Source of the DNA: Rhizobium sp. Root482
GTDB lineage: Bacteria > Pseudomonadota > Alphaproteobacteria > Rhizobiales > Rhizobiaceae
Reading direction: 5' to 3'
Assembly: GCF_001426565.1 (NCBI RefSeq)
Contig: NZ_LMFA01000012.1
Span: 62,861 to 126,860 of the forward strand
Length of the DNA stretch: 64,000 nt
In this document: piece after piece, positions 20,418-30,084 of the stretch
How positions within the stretch are numbered: position 1 is the stretch's first letter
Layout: every line of letters starts with the position of its first letter
Notes under the pieces: generated by a model
The model's input: only the letters and a program-made list of their open reading frames with translations
The model's database searches: none
Told to the model about the DNA's origin: nothing
Translations under genes and position numbers: made by a program

Positions 20418-20456
20418 CACGGCCACCGACGCGGCGGACATGCTCTGCTTCGCGAA

Positions 20457-20532
20457 GGGCGATTAGCTCAGTTGGTAGAGCGCCTCGTTTACACCGAGGA
20501 TGTCGGCGGTTCGAGTCCGTCATCGCCCACCA
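20457..20532 (+). tRNA. tRNA-Val (TAC anticodon)
   Basis: A 76-base cloverleaf: acceptor GGGCGAT pairs with ATCGCCC, the D-arm is GCTCAGTTGGTAGAGC, the anticodon loop holds TAC, the T-arm holds GGTTCGAGTCC, and CCA is encoded. It is transcribed away from tRNA-Asp. Confidence 0.97.
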
Positions 20533-20777
20533 TTCTCTCTTTCTCTGCAACTTTCATCCTTCCAGCTTGCCGCTGTCCTCATGGTCGCCTCGGTTGAGGA
20601 TGTCACCTTGGACTGATGCCGCTCTGTCTCCGTGAAATACCGTCATCTGTAGCGTGGTTACACGGTGCGGGCTCTTGTCAGGATGCGGCGCAGTCGCCAT
20701 GTCTGGCGACGGAACATCCCGATTCGACAAGACCGATCATGCCCGCTCGCCCGAGCGGCGAGAGAAACGGAGCAGCC

Positions 20778-21035
20778 ATGAAAATCTCGATTCTTGCCCT
20801 GGCCATCGTGGCGGGCCTTGCCGGCTGCACCGCCATCCCGGAAATCGAGCCCATTCCCGGCAGCATAACCTATGGCGGCCGGCCGACGACGAGCCTGACC
20901 AAGGCGCCGCCCGGCAGCACGCTGCGCCACATGCTGAAGGATGAATATGGCCGCCCGGCCGAGGAAACCTATATTATCCAGCCCGACCGTTCGCTGCGGC
21001 TGGTGCGGCGCGAACAGCTCACGAATTCACGCTGA
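20778..21035 (+). CDS. Small predicted lipoprotein
   Basis: An 85-residue protein starting MKISILALAIVAGLAGC: a short hydrophobic signal peptide ending in the lipobox LAGC with Cys17 as the lipidated residue. The mature part is about 68 residues with no recognised domain; it contains SITYGGRPTTSLTKAPPGS and a basic end. The ATG at 20778 has GGAG five bases upstream; the longer open frame to 20616 would bury the signal peptide and is rejected. Position +2 after Cys is Ala-Ile, not Asp, so outer-membrane sorting is likely by the usual rule. Function unknown. Confidence 0.8.
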   Translation: MKISILALAIVAGLAGCTAIPEIEPIPGSITYGGRPTTSLTKAPPGSTLRHMLKDEYGRPAEETYIIQPDRSLRLVRREQLTNSR

Positions 21036-21093
21036 CGGTCGTTGGCTGCAGCCACGCGGCGACGCGGCGGGAAGAGGCTAAACAGCCTCCCCT

Positions 21094-21468
21094 TCAGACA
21101 TCTTCCTTCTTGCGCACGGGCGCCTTGCGCCTGGGTTCTTCGGGTGCGTCCGGCATATAGGGCGTCTCGCCCTTCGGGGTCGGTGCCAAAAGGTTCTTGA
21201 GGGCCGATAGCCTGTCTTTGAGCAACGGCCGGAAGCGCGTGGCGCGGTACGGCATGTCGGCGGCGCCATAGCCTTCGGGGCCGTCGTCATTGCCCCTGTG
21301 GATCTCCGCCAGCTTCACGCCGATGAACTCGCCGTCGATATAATGCTTGTAGGGACCGACCCAGCGAATGGTATAGATCTGGCCCTTGCGGATGCCCTGG
21401 TCGATCGAGACGTTCTTGAACCGATCGTCGATGCAGACGACCTTTTGTCCGACGTGAAAATTGTTCAT
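21094..21468 (-). CDS. Hypothetical protein, possible SH3-like N-terminal fold
   Basis: A 124-residue protein I do not recognise. Residues 1-60 begin MNNFHVGQKVVCIDDRFKN and continue with GIRKGQIYTIRWVG and GEFIGVKLAEIHRG, a pattern of short beta strands that looks like a small SH3-like barrel; the rest is basic and proline-rich (RRKAPVRKKEDV at the end) and probably disordered. No signal peptide or membrane segment. It converges with the small lipoprotein gene. Proteins with this HVGQKVVC-like start occur in rhizobial genomes and some phages, but no function is known to me. Confidence 0.7.
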   Translation of the reverse strand: MNNFHVGQKVVCIDDRFKNVSIDQGIRKGQIYTIRWVGPYKHYIDGEFIGVKLAEIHRGNDDGPEGYGAADMPYRATRFRPLLKDRLSALKNLLAPTPKGETPYMPDAPEEPRRKAPVRKKEDV

Positions 21469-21708
21469 CCGCGATATCCCATTCTTCAGGCCGAGGGCCT
21501 GGCCTTCGACGCGCCAAGAGCGTCGCGATCCTTCGGCAACGCTTCCGGCGCTTCAGGTCTTTGATTTTGCGTATCTCATTATCGCAAAACCGCTGCACAT
21601 TTTTGCGCGACATGCTTTGGCCTGTCCATAGCGGCCTTTTGTGCCGATATGCAATCGGCAAGGCAGGCCGGGGTGTGTCGTTATCGCCTTCCCCGCCTCG
21701 ATACCGCG

Positions 21709-22107
21709 TCAATCGCCCTGATACTGGCTGTCGGAGACCGGCTCCAGCCAATCGGCGGCGCGGCCGTCGAGCGCTTCCTGGATGGCGACATGGGTCATGG
21801 CGGTCGTTATCCCAGCCCCGTGCCAGTGCTTTTCGCCGGGCGCGAACCAGACCGCGTCGCCCGCCCTGATCTCGCGCAGCGGCCCGCCCCAGCTTTGGGC
21901 AAGACCGCAGCCGGAGATGACGAACAGGGTCTGGCCAAGCGGATGGGTATGCCAGTGCGTGCGCGCGCCGGGCTCGAACGTCACCGAAACGCTCCTGACC
22001 CGGGAGGGATCGGGGGCGTCGTGGATCGGGTCCAGCCGCACGGCGCCGGTGAAATAGTCCGGCGACGGACGGGCCGAAGGTTGGCTTCCGCAGGCCTTGA
22101 TCTCCAT
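21709..22107 (-). CDS. Cupin protein of the (R)-hydroxynitrile-lyase-like manganese family
   Basis: A 132-residue single-domain cupin. The first metal motif reads HWHTHPLGQ (H51, H53, H55, Q59) and the second GEKHWHG (H94, H96). The sequence [11 protein letters not shown]...[12 protein letters not shown]...[19 protein letters not shown] closely follows the Mn cupins characterised as (R)-mandelonitrile lyases in Granulicella, where His53, His55, Gln59 and His94 hold Mn. The physiological substrate of these enzymes is not known; many are annotated as carboxymuconolactone-decarboxylase-linked cupins. The ATG at 22107 has AAGGAG eight bases upstream; a much longer open frame is an artefact of the yhaN antisense context. 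It seems to be a single gene. Confidence 0.85.
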   Translation of the reverse strand: MEIKACGSQPSARPSPDYFTGAVRLDPIHDAPDPSRVRSVSVTFEPGARTHWHTHPLGQTLFVISGCGLAQSWGGPLREIRAGDAVWFAPGEKHWHGAGITTAMTHVAIQEALDGRAADWLEPVSDSQYQGD

Positions 22108-22238
22108 GGGGATGGCTCCTTCCTGATATCCGGATAAACCCGGCACTGGCCGGAACTGTTCAGACAATGTCCCCGAACGCGCCGCCATGCAATCGTCCTC
22201 TCGCCCATCGCCGGGATATCGCGACGGTTGACGGTGAC

Positions 22239-25200
22239 CTACAGCATATGAACGGTCACATCCGGGCAGGCTTTCCGGGCAATGTCGCACAGGTGGTGGT
22301 GATGGGTCAGGTAGATGACCTGTCCGACGCGCGCCATCTCCGCCATGAGGCTGAAGGCGCGCCCCGCCCGATTGTCGTCGAAGGTTTCCATGATGTCGTC
22401 GGCGATGAACGGCAGCGGTTCGCGCGTCGCGGCAATCTCGTGATAGCCGGCCATGCGCAGCGCCAGGTAGAGCTGGAAGCGGGTGCCCTTGGAAAGATCG
22501 CGCGCCAGCTTGGATCCGCCGCCCGACGCATTGGCGATCAGGAATTCCTCTCCCTTTTCCGCCTGTGTCGTCAGGCCGGTATATTCGCCGCCGCTGATGG
22601 CGCTGAAGGCGGCGGAGGCGCGCTGCATCATGGCGCTGCGATGGCGCTCGCGGTAGAGGCGAAGCGCCGTTTCGGCCGCCAGGATGCCGACGCGCAGCCG
22701 CAGATAGGCCGCCGCCCGCTCCTCGATCTCGACCAGGACGGTCCGGCGGCGTTCCTCGATATGGGCCGCCGCATCGCCGCCGCCGATTGCGGCCAGCGCC
22801 CGTTCGGCGTCGCGGCGCTCGGCATGCAGTTCGCTCGCTTCCCTGTCGCACTGCTCCAGCCGCGCCTTGAGCGCCTCCATTTCCAGCCGCAATCCCGGCT
22901 CGTCGACGGCGCTCAGGATCATCTCCGCGGCTTCCGCGCCCTCGGTCCCCAGCCGCGTGGAAAGATCGGCCTCGGCCTCGGCGATCCGTTCGCGCAGGCG
23001 CCCGCGCGCCTTGGCCGCTTCCAGATGGCGGCCGACCTCGACCAGGCTGTCGCAGCCGAAAAGCGCGAACATGCCGCGCTTGTGCAGGTCGTGACGCGTT
23101 TTCGTGTCCGCCAGTGCGCCGCGTTCGACGGTGCGTTCGGCAATCTCCTGCGACAGCCGCTGGAACAGGCTTTCGTTGCGCTCGGCCTTGGTCAGCCGCC
23201 CGCGAACCGCCTGGAACAGAGCAAGCGGATCCTCCTCCGCCGGCAGGGACAGGCGTTGGGCAAGCGCTCTCACCCGCGCTTCGAAGGCCACCCGGTCCTT
23301 GCCCATGCCGTCGATGCGGTGGTCGAGATCGGCCTGGCGCTGGACGAGCTTGTCGAGGTCCTGCAGCACCGCCAGTACCGGCACCGCCTCCTGTGGGGAC
23401 GGAAGGGAGCCGTCAGTGGCAAGCCATGTCGGCTGCAGCGTTTCGGTCCATCGATCGGTCCAGTGCGCCATGTCGGCATCGGCCGCGGTAGAAGCGACTT
23501 GCCGGGATTGCAATGCGGCCTGCGTCTTCGCCAATGCCTCGGCTGCCGCCAGTTGGGCGCGCTGCGAGGATTGCAGCGCATTCACCGTCTGCGCCGCAAC
23601 AGAGAGGGCATCCTCCAGCCGCTCCGGGAGATCCTTCGCGAGGCCGAGCTTCTGCATGGCCTGCGCCAGCCGCCGATGCGCGGCTTCCTCGTCCGCCGCC
23701 GCCAGCCGCAAGTCCTGACGCGCGGTGCGAAGCTGGTTGCGCGTCTCCAGCGCCTGGGTCCGCTTTGCAAGCCATGTCACCAATTGATTGAGCTTGGTAT
23801 CCTGCGCCAGGCCGCAAGCGTTCGCCGCGGTGGAAATCTCCGCCCTCAGGACGGCAAGCTCCGCCAGCACCGCCTCGTGCTGGCGGTGAAACGAAGTCAG
23901 CCTGCCATTGCGCTCGGCAAGAGACAGGGAAAGCGCTCTTGCCTGGGCAAGCTCAGTAGATCGCGCCAGGCGCAGCGCCACGGCCTCGTCGTCCTTTTGC
24001 AGGGCCGCCTCGAACAGGCGGGCGCTCTCGCCATCCAGGCGCTGCGCATGATCGAGCCAGGCGCGGTCGCGCTGCTGCCTCAGCGTCATCGCGACATCGT
24101 CGCCGGCAAATCCGCCGTTGCGGGTCATCTCGCCAAGCCGCGCCTCTTCCGCCGCGACGAGCGCCGTCTCTTCGTCGATCCGCTCGGCAAGGCGCTTCAA
24201 CTGCTCGCCCAGCGTCGTACGCCGCGCCGTCCAGTCGGCGATCTCGGCCTCTTCGGGAACCGAAAGAACAGCCAGCGCCTCGGCATCGAGCACTGGGGGC
24301 GAGAGGCCTGCCAGCCTGTCGGCAAGCTGGTCTTCAAGAAGCGCGATCTGCCGGTTTGCCGCCTGCTGGCGCAACAGGCAATCATTCTGCCGCAGATTTT
24401 GCAGCAGCTCGGCAAGCAGCGCCGGGCCGGCCACATCCTGCGGCCCATCGCCCTTCACCAGCGCCGCGTGGCTTTGCGCCGCTTCGCGCACCTCATCCTC
24501 GGCCAGACGCAGTTCGCGCCGGGCTGTTAGCTGGCGTTCGTTGATGGCGGAATGGGTCTGGGCCAGGTCCTGAATGCGGCCGGCCGTAGCGGCCGGCAGG
24601 AGAAGGCTCGCCGGATCGGATATATCGACGCGCTCAAGCCTGGCGAGACGCGCGGCGATATCGGCGGCAATCTTTGCCCGCTCCTCCAGCCGGGTCGGCA
24701 TATCGCGCGCCGCCGTCCGGTGGCGGGCCTCGAGTTCGGAGCGCTCCAGATCCGCGATATCGCCGGAGAGCGAAAGCACGGCCGGATCGCGCTCGATTGC
24801 CGCAATCTCCGTCTCGCGCCGCTCCAGATCGCCGTCGACCTGCTCGATCCGCGCTGCGATCTCGGTTTCCTCGCGCTGCAGCTGCGGCAGCATTGCGTGC
24901 CAGGCGACCGGCGGTTCGGGGGCATCGGCGAAACCGGCAAGCTCACCGCGCAAGCCCCGTAGCCGTGCCAGAAGCGGCAGGCCCTCGATCCGGTCGCGGG
25001 CCTGCGCAAGGTTGACGCGCAGTTCGGCACGCTGGCTGATGGCCGCCTCGTGCCTTGCCGCCGCCGCCTCCAGCGCCTTGCGCAGGCTTGCGAATTCGCG
25101 TGCATTGATGTCGATGCCCTGTTTTTCCTCCTTCAGGGCATCCAGTTCTGCCTTCAGCTCCGCCAGGCCATGCTTGCGACCCTGCGGCCTGTAGAAGGCA

Positions 25201-25715
25201 TCGGCCTGCGCCCGGAGGCCCGAGAGGATGGCATTGCTGTCCGGCAGGCCGGAACTGGCCGAAAACAGCAGTGCCCCCAGCTCTCCCTCGCTTTTCAGGA
25301 TGGTCTCGCCGCCCTTCTCGATGCTGTCGTCGTCGAGCGAGAACATCATCTGATAGGTGGCCCGGTCTATCGAACCGAGAGCGGGCGAAAACAGGCCGTC
25401 CGGCAAGGGCTGCTCGTCGGCGCCGATGAGCGAATTCTGGTTGCGCTTCACCCGGAAGGCTGAATGCACCCTGCCGCCGGTCTCCACCATGCCGCCCACA
25501 CGCATCGTCGGATAGGGATGCTGGAAACCGTAACCGCTCAGCCGCTCTATCCCGAACAGGAGATCGAGAAAGGCCGAAAACAGGGTCGATTTTCCCGCCT
25601 CGTTCGGCCCGTAGACGAGATGGAAATCAGGACGGCCGGAAGGCGCCGCACCGAAATCCAGGCTGCGCTCGGTGAATTTGCCATAGCGGACGAGATCGAG
25701 ACGGTGGAGGCGCAT
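22239..25715 (-). CDS. YhaN-like SMC/Rad50-type AAA ATPase
   Basis: A 1158-residue ATPase of the SbcC/Rad50 superfamily. The Walker A motif GPNEAGKS lies at residues 36-43, the middle about 700 residues are Ala/Arg/Glu/Leu-rich and predicted coiled coil, and the C-terminal part carries the ABC signature-like [16 protein letters not shown] (read here as [16 protein letters not shown]) and a Walker B-like [14 protein letters not shown]. There is no obvious zinc-hook CxxC at the coiled-coil apex, unlike SbcC. Its ATG overlaps the stop of the phosphoesterase gene (TGATG), so the two form a Mre11-Rad50-like pair, probably acting on DNA ends or structures. Confidence 0.93.
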   Translation of the reverse strand: MRLHRLDLVRYGKFTERSLDFGAAPSGRPDFHLVYGPNEAGKSTLFSAFLDLLFGIERLSGYGFQHPYPTMRVGGMVETGGRVHSAFRVKRNQNSLIGADEQPLPDGLFSPALGSIDRATYQMMFSLDDDSIEKGGETILKSEGELGALLFSASSGLPDSNAILSGLRAQADAFYRPQGRKHGLAELKAELDALKEEKQGIDINAREFASLRKALEAAAARHEAAISQRAELRVNLAQARDRIEGLPLLARLRGLRGELAGFADAPEPPVAWHAMLPQLQREETEIAARIEQVDGDLERRETEIAAIERDPAVLSLSGDIADLERSELEARHRTAARDMPTRLEERAKIAADIAARLARLERVDISDPASLLLPAATAGRIQDLAQTHSAINERQLTARRELRLAEDEVREAAQSHAALVKGDGPQDVAGPALLAELLQNLRQNDCLLRQQAANRQIALLEDQLADRLAGLSPPVLDAEALAVLSVPEEAEIADWTARRTTLGEQLKRLAERIDEETALVAAEEARLGEMTRNGGFAGDDVAMTLRQQRDRAWLDHAQRLDGESARLFEAALQKDDEAVALRLARSTELAQARALSLSLAERNGRLTSFHRQHEAVLAELAVLRAEISTAANACGLAQDTKLNQLVTWLAKRTQALETRNQLRTARQDLRLAAADEEAAHRRLAQAMQKLGLAKDLPERLEDALSVAAQTVNALQSSQRAQLAAAEALAKTQAALQSRQVASTAADADMAHWTDRWTETLQPTWLATDGSLPSPQEAVPVLAVLQDLDKLVQRQADLDHRIDGMGKDRVAFEARVRALAQRLSLPAEEDPLALFQAVRGRLTKAERNESLFQRLSQEIAERTVERGALADTKTRHDLHKRGMFALFGCDSLVEVGRHLEAAKARGRLRERIAEAEADLSTRLGTEGAEAAEMILSAVDEPGLRLEMEALKARLEQCDREASELHAERRDAERALAAIGGGDAAAHIEERRRTVLVEIEERAAAYLRLRVGILAAETALRLYRERHRSAMMQRASAAFSAISGGEYTGLTTQAEKGEEFLIANASGGGSKLARDLSKGTRFQLYLALRMAGYHEIAATREPLPFIADDIMETFDDNRAGRAFSLMAEMARVGQVIYLTHHHHLCDIARKACPDVTVHML

Positions 25716-26992
25716 CAGCGGGGGGCCTCCGCGGCATCGCCGTGCAGATAGGCAAGCACGTCGTCACTGCCGGCAAGCGCGATCCGGTCGAGAAACCGCG
25801 CGGCCGCCGCCTCATCGCCGGCGAGGTTTTCGCGCAGTTCACGCGGCAATTGCGAGAGGAGTTCGTCGAGAGCGGCCTGCGCCTGTTGACGAAAGCCATG
25901 GGACGGCAGCACCTCGGAGCGGATCAGCCCCGCCAGTTCTTCAACCGGGTCGGGGCCTGAGACGACACCTTCGGGCGTGAGGCCCTGGCATTCGATCTCG
26001 ATCTTCTCGATCCAGCAGCCATTGAACCCGGCCACCAGATTGGAAAATTCGGCAAACAGGAATTCCGGGTCGCGCCTCAGCTTCCAGGCAAGCGGGGTCG
26101 CGCCGGTCAGGAAAACGCGAAGGATGAGATGGTCGGCGCCGATCGCCTGCCGCGCTGTGCCGATCGCCTGCCCCGCCCTGTCGAGCATCGACCGCCAGTC
26201 ATCGGCCCCGCCCAGATCGACGGTGACGCGCTCGAAGACGGCCTGGCCGATCTCATGTTCGCGATGGTCCAAAATGCCGTCGTCACTGACCGTAACCAGC
26301 GTGACCGTTTTCGGCCCGGCCTCGTTGATGTCGCGGCCCTGTGGCATGCCGGGCATGACGATCAGGGGCTTCTGCGAATGGATCTGGCGCAGATGCACGT
26401 GACCGAGCGCCCAATAGTCGAAGCCATGGCCGGACAGTTCGGCGATGCTGCAGGGCGCATAGGGATCGTGCCCAGGCGCGCCGGCCAGGCTCGTATGCAG
26501 CATGCCGATATTGACGGCATCGGCGACGGGCTGCTGGAACAGCGGCAGCAGGCTGTCGGGTGCGTGCGGATTGGTGAAACCCACGCCGTGGATATGAACC
26601 GCGCGCCCGTCGTCGAGCATCTTTGCCTGGACCGGCTTCGCCTTGCCAGTGAACACATGGACATTGGCGGGAAAGGTCAGCTCGCGTGTCATGGTGGATT
26701 GCGAATCGTGATTGCCTCGAATGAGGAAGACGCGGATGCCGGCCGCTTCCAGCCGGCGCATTTCGCCGGCCAGGAAAAGCGCCGTGTTCATCGAGGTCTG
26801 CGCGCCATCGTAAAGATCACCGGCGACCAGCAGCGCATCGACATTTTCTGCAAGGCACAGATCGACGATCCGCGTCAGCGCGGTGCGCGTCGCGCCGCGA
26901 ACCAGTTCGGCAAGCTCGGGGTTTTTTAAGGCGAGGCTGCGCAGCGGAGAATCGAGATGGAGATCGGCGGTGTGAACGAAGCGGAACGGCAT
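25715..26992 (-). CDS. YhaO-like DNA repair metallophosphoesterase
   Basis: A 425-residue calcineurin-like phosphoesterase, the SbcD/Mre11-type partner of the ATPase encoded next. The metal motifs are visible in order: FVHTADLHLDSPL (residues about 5-17), LLVAGDLYDG, FLIRGNHDSQS, and WALGHVHLRQI. The C-terminal third should bind the ATPase. The ATG at 26992 (MPFRFVHTADLHL) is preferred; a TTG two codons earlier (26998) is possible, and neither has a strong Shine-Dalgarno. The pair is divergent from the MarR regulator gene, with 190 bases between them. Confidence 0.93.
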   Translation of the reverse strand: MPFRFVHTADLHLDSPLRSLALKNPELAELVRGATRTALTRIVDLCLAENVDALLVAGDLYDGAQTSMNTALFLAGEMRRLEAAGIRVFLIRGNHDSQSTMTRELTFPANVHVFTGKAKPVQAKMLDDGRAVHIHGVGFTNPHAPDSLLPLFQQPVADAVNIGMLHTSLAGAPGHDPYAPCSIAELSGHGFDYWALGHVHLRQIHSQKPLIVMPGMPQGRDINEAGPKTVTLVTVSDDGILDHREHEIGQAVFERVTVDLGGADDWRSMLDRAGQAIGTARQAIGADHLILRVFLTGATPLAWKLRRDPEFLFAEFSNLVAGFNGCWIEKIEIECQGLTPEGVVSGPDPVEELAGLIRSEVLPSHGFRQQAQAALDELLSQLPRELRENLAGDEAAAARFLDRIALAGSDDVLAYLHGDAAEAPR

Positions 26993-27118
26993 GTCCAACC
27001 ATGTCCCGCCGGGCGCGGGCGCGTCAATCCTGCCAGGCCCTGCCCACGCTTCTATCCCGCGCTTTTGGCTGATCGCCGGGCGGCCGAAAGCCTTCGATCG
27101 ATCATATCAAAGCCCGAT

Positions 27119-27147
27119 TTGACAAATGCGGCAGAAAGCCTGCTAAT
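27119..27147 (+). promoter_or_regulatory. Candidate promoter of the MarR gene
   Basis: TTGACA (27119-27124), 17 bases, then GCTAAT. A second TTGACA lies 29 bases downstream (27148-27153), followed at 19 bases by TATAAA (27173-27178), which would place a start almost on the ATG. Hexamers are seen; which one is used is not known. Confidence 0.5.
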
Positions 27148-27182
27148 TTGACAGGGCAATTCACAATATCCATATAAATGAC

Positions 27183-27686
27183 ATGAAATCGACCGTCGAA
27201 GTCTCCGAGAAGCTCTTTGAGCTCTACCACCGCGTTCATCGCCTCATCAACGAATCGATGACGGAGGAAGGCGTGTCGCTGGCGCGCAGCAAATTCCTGT
27301 TTTTTCTCAGCAGGCTCGGTCCCTGTCGCTCGACCGATATTGCCGGGGCGCTGAAATTTGCGCCGCGCACAGTGACGGAAGCGATCGACGGGCTGGAACG
27401 CGACAAGCTCGTGGTCCGAAAGCCGGACCCCGAGGACCGGCGTGCCAAGATCGTGTCGATCACCGATGTGGGCCGTGTCGTGCTGGAGGCGGCCGAATAT
27501 CCGCGCAAGCAGCTGATCGAGGAAATCTTCTCCACGCTCGACGACAAGCAGCTCGACCAGATGCACCAGATCGTCACCCAGCTGGTCGCCAAGGCGGAAG
27601 AGATCCGCCGCCGCAAGGCCGGCGGCGACGAAGAGCCCGCCTCCGGTTGGCGCGCCTGTCTCAAGCGCTCTCCCCCGCGGAAATAA
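27183..27686 (+). CDS. MarR-family transcriptional regulator
   Basis: A 167-residue winged-helix repressor-type protein. The helix-turn-helix lies in CRSTDIAGALKFAPRTVTEAIDGLE and the wing in DKLVVRKPDPEDRRAKIVSITDVG, where the DxRxxxx motif is the family signature. Helices at both ends would dimerise it. The C-terminal GWRACLKRSPPRK is an unusual basic tail with one Cys. No Shine-Dalgarno is visible before the ATG at 27183, so translation may be leaderless or weak. It is divergent from yhaO/yhaN, a possible target; ligand unknown. Confidence 0.9.
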   Translation: MKSTVEVSEKLFELYHRVHRLINESMTEEGVSLARSKFLFFLSRLGPCRSTDIAGALKFAPRTVTEAIDGLERDKLVVRKPDPEDRRAKIVSITDVGRVVLEAAEYPRKQLIEEIFSTLDDKQLDQMHQIVTQLVAKAEEIRRRKAGGDEEPASGWRACLKRSPPRK

Positions 27687-27713
27687 AAAAGGCCGGATCA
27701 CCTCCGGCCTTTT
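27687..27713. terminator. Bidirectional terminator between the MarR and phytase-like genes
   Basis: A 10-base-pair stem AAAAGGCCGG/CCGGCCTTTT with a seven-base loop, bounded by A- and T-runs, in a 46-base convergent gap. It can end transcription from both sides. Confidence 0.85.
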
Positions 27714-27732
27714 CGCTTTATGCCGCAAAAGG

Positions 27733-29925
27733 CTACATCGCGTTCATCGTGCCGATCGGAAAGAACAGCGTCTCGCCGGAGGAATCGTCCACGCCGTCAT
27801 TGTCGGTGACGACATAGCCGTTGCCGGCGGCATCGACCGTAAAGCCTTCGACCTTGTCGAGGACATAACCGCCCGAGGCCTTCAGTTCCGGCAGGAGATC
27901 GCGGACCTCTTCCTTGCGCACGACAGGAAGTTGGCCACCGAGCTTTGCTGGCTTCAGATCGGCCAGCGCCACGCGGTAAAGCTTCTTCAACCGGGCGGCA
28001 GCACCGATCAGATTGTCGCGTTCGATAAGATAGGCGTGATCTCCGTGCACGGTGATTTCGGAAAGTCCGACCCAGCCCTGTTCGGTCTTGTCGAGCGGAT
28101 AGCGCACGGCGCCCCATTCCTTCGAGGACGGCTTGTAGGAGACGAGCTTGACGAAACCCTTCTCGTCATCGCCCCACTCCCGCTGCATGGCCATCCAGAG
28201 AACCTGCTCATCGCCCTCCCCGACGCTGGTTATGCCTTCGAAGCCGAAGCGCTTTTCGCCGGCACGCAACTCGGCCGGAATTGCAATCTCCTTCTCGATT
28301 TCACCCTTCCCGTTCACATGAATGATGGCATGGCCGTAGAGCTTGTCGGCATCGCCTTCATTGGCCAGCCAAAAGCCGCCTTCGCCATCCGGCGTCAGGC
28401 CTTCGCTGTCGAGCTTCTGCGCGGCGGCACCATTGCGGGTGATGCGCAGGGCGTCGATGATCCTGGCCGGCTTCTGTGTCGCGTCGATCGTGAAGATCGT
28501 CGGCTGCGACGCGTAGAACGAATCGTTGACGGCATAGAGCATGCCCGGCTTGTCCTTGACCGCGGCAAGGCCTGACAACGCGCCAAAGCCGATCAGTTCG
28601 CCGTCCTTTTCGGTGGAGACGATCTGCGGATAGGCCGCTTCACCGTCCGCGCGCTCATAGATCATCACATGCGAACGGGCGCCGCCGTCTTCGACGAGGT
28701 CGGTTTCGTTGGCTGTGACGAAGAGATTGCGGCCTGGAATGGCGACGGCGCCTTCCGGACCGACGCCCGACGGCAGCAACTGGAGGAGCTTCGGCTCCGC
28801 ACCAGTGTCCTTGTAGACGCCGACGATCGACGCACGCTCTGCGAGAACGAAGAAGAGGTCGTCATCTCCGAACCTGGCGGCTTCCAGACCTTCCGGCTCG
28901 ACGCCCTTCTTGTTGCGCTTGTCGGGATAATGGCCGATTTTAGCGATCTCGCGCTCGAAGGCGGAGCCGTTTTCATAGAGAACCTCGCCGGTCTTGTCGA
29001 AGATGGTGAAGCCGCGGGCACCGCCCTTCCAGTCGCCTTCATTGGCAACGACGAGGCGGTCGTCGTCCAGCCACTTCACGGCATCGGGCTCGCGGGCAAC
29101 ATCCTTCGCCTCGCCGGTAAATTTCAGGGCGCCGTCCTTCTTCGTATCGATGCCTTCAAGGCTGACGCTGCCGGCCGAGAAGTGGCTCTTCACCTCGCCC
29201 GTCTTGCCGTCGATGATGACGATATGATTGTTTTCCTGGAGCGTGAGTGCAATTTCGCCGAGGCTGTTGAACGAGGCAAATTCCGGCTCCGGGTCGTCGC
29301 TGGCGACATCGGCAAGGCCGGTCAGTGTGACATGCCTGATCGAACCGCAATCGACCACGCCATCCTTGAGCGACAGCAGCACGAGATCGCCGGCCGGCAT
29401 CTGCGGGATGTCGCCGTCATTGACCTCTTCGTCGCGCTCGTTCTCGATGGCGACGGCGGCGATGGTCCCGTCCTTGTTGAGCGCGATGGAGTCCGGCTGG
29501 CCGCCGAGGTCGCAGGTCGTATCGACCGCCTTGGAGGCGAGGTCGACCTGGGCGAGCATGCCCGACGGCTTGACGAAGCTTTCGCGCGTGTTGATGGCAA
29601 CCAGCGCCTTGCCGCCGGCAATGGTCACCGAGGTGGGTTCGCCTTCGAACTTCAGAATCCCGGCGGGCTTCGGCGCCTTCGGATCGGCGATGTCGATGAA
29701 GCCGATCGCCTTCAGCGGGCTGTCGGAATAGACAAGCATGTTGCCGTCTTCACTGGCCGCGATGATTTCTGCAGAGGTCACGGTTTTCCCGTCGATATCG
29801 GCGGGCAGATTATCGGCGACGGCGAACGAGGCGATGCGGTTGAACATCGGCTCGGCCGATGCGCCGAATGCAGCCGACGCGGCCAGTGCCGTGGCGAGCG
29901 CTGCGGTCAGTGGTAATGTCTTCAC
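27733..29925 (-). CDS. Secreted esterase-like/phytase family protein
   Basis: A 730-residue exported protein. The start is a GTG at 29925 with GGAGGG six bases upstream; residues 1-24 are a signal peptide ending ASAEP. Residues about 30-400 read as a beta-propeller of repeated blades (for example VEPEGLEAARFGDDDLFFVL), and residues about 430-730 match the esterase-like activity of phytase domain, with LDSEGLTPDGEGGFWLANEGD and FGFEGITSVGEGDEQ. Members probably act on phosphate esters in the periplasm or outside, though few have been assayed. A candidate Pho box lies 49 bases upstream, so phosphate-starvation control is likely. It converges with the MarR gene. Confidence 0.88.
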   Translation of the reverse strand: MKTLPLTAALATALAASAAFGASAEPMFNRIASFAVADNLPADIDGKTVTSAEIIAASEDGNMLVYSDSPLKAIGFIDIADPKAPKPAGILKFEGEPTSVTIAGGKALVAINTRESFVKPSGMLAQVDLASKAVDTTCDLGGQPDSIALNKDGTIAAVAIENERDEEVNDGDIPQMPAGDLVLLSLKDGVVDCGSIRHVTLTGLADVASDDPEPEFASFNSLGEIALTLQENNHIVIIDGKTGEVKSHFSAGSVSLEGIDTKKDGALKFTGEAKDVAREPDAVKWLDDDRLVVANEGDWKGGARGFTIFDKTGEVLYENGSAFEREIAKIGHYPDKRNKKGVEPEGLEAARFGDDDLFFVLAERASIVGVYKDTGAEPKLLQLLPSGVGPEGAVAIPGRNLFVTANETDLVEDGGARSHVMIYERADGEAAYPQIVSTEKDGELIGFGALSGLAAVKDKPGMLYAVNDSFYASQPTIFTIDATQKPARIIDALRITRNGAAAQKLDSEGLTPDGEGGFWLANEGDADKLYGHAIIHVNGKGEIEKEIAIPAELRAGEKRFGFEGITSVGEGDEQVLWMAMQREWGDDEKGFVKLVSYKPSSKEWGAVRYPLDKTEQGWVGLSEITVHGDHAYLIERDNLIGAAARLKKLYRVALADLKPAKLGGQLPVVRKEEVRDLLPELKASGGYVLDKVEGFTVDAAGNGYVVTDNDGVDDSSGETLFFPIGTMNAM

Positions 29926-29973
29926 GGAAATCCCTCCAATAGGTTCAACACGGAGGGTTTGTGATCGGGCTGT

Positions 29974-29991
29974 GTTACACGCGGATGACAG
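29974..29991 (-). promoter_or_regulatory. Candidate Pho box upstream of the phytase-like gene
   Basis: On the minus strand: CTGTCAT, four bases CCGC, then GTGTAAC. The first half-site is identical to the PhoB consensus half-site and the 7+4+7 layout is correct; the second half-site is degenerate (4 of 7). Its position 49 bases before the start codon fits activation by PhoB. Confidence 0.5.
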
Positions 29992-29996
29992 CGAAA

Positions 29997-30026
29997 CGAA
30001 AAGAGGCCCGGACGAACCGGACCTCT
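29997..30026 (-). terminator. hupB terminator
   Basis: On the minus strand, arms AGAGGTCCGG and CCGGGCCTCT (one mismatch, five-base loop) followed by TTTTCGTTTC. It lies about 60 bases after the hupB stop. Confidence 0.75.
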
Positions 30027-30084
30027 CATCAACCTGCTCTCGGACCGCGGCACTTAGGCGGCGGTGTTCCGATGAAACATGAAC

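Noticed and set aside
22167-24530. A 787-codon open frame antisense to yhaN
   Set aside because: Low-complexity product antisense to a protein with clear Walker and coiled-coil features.
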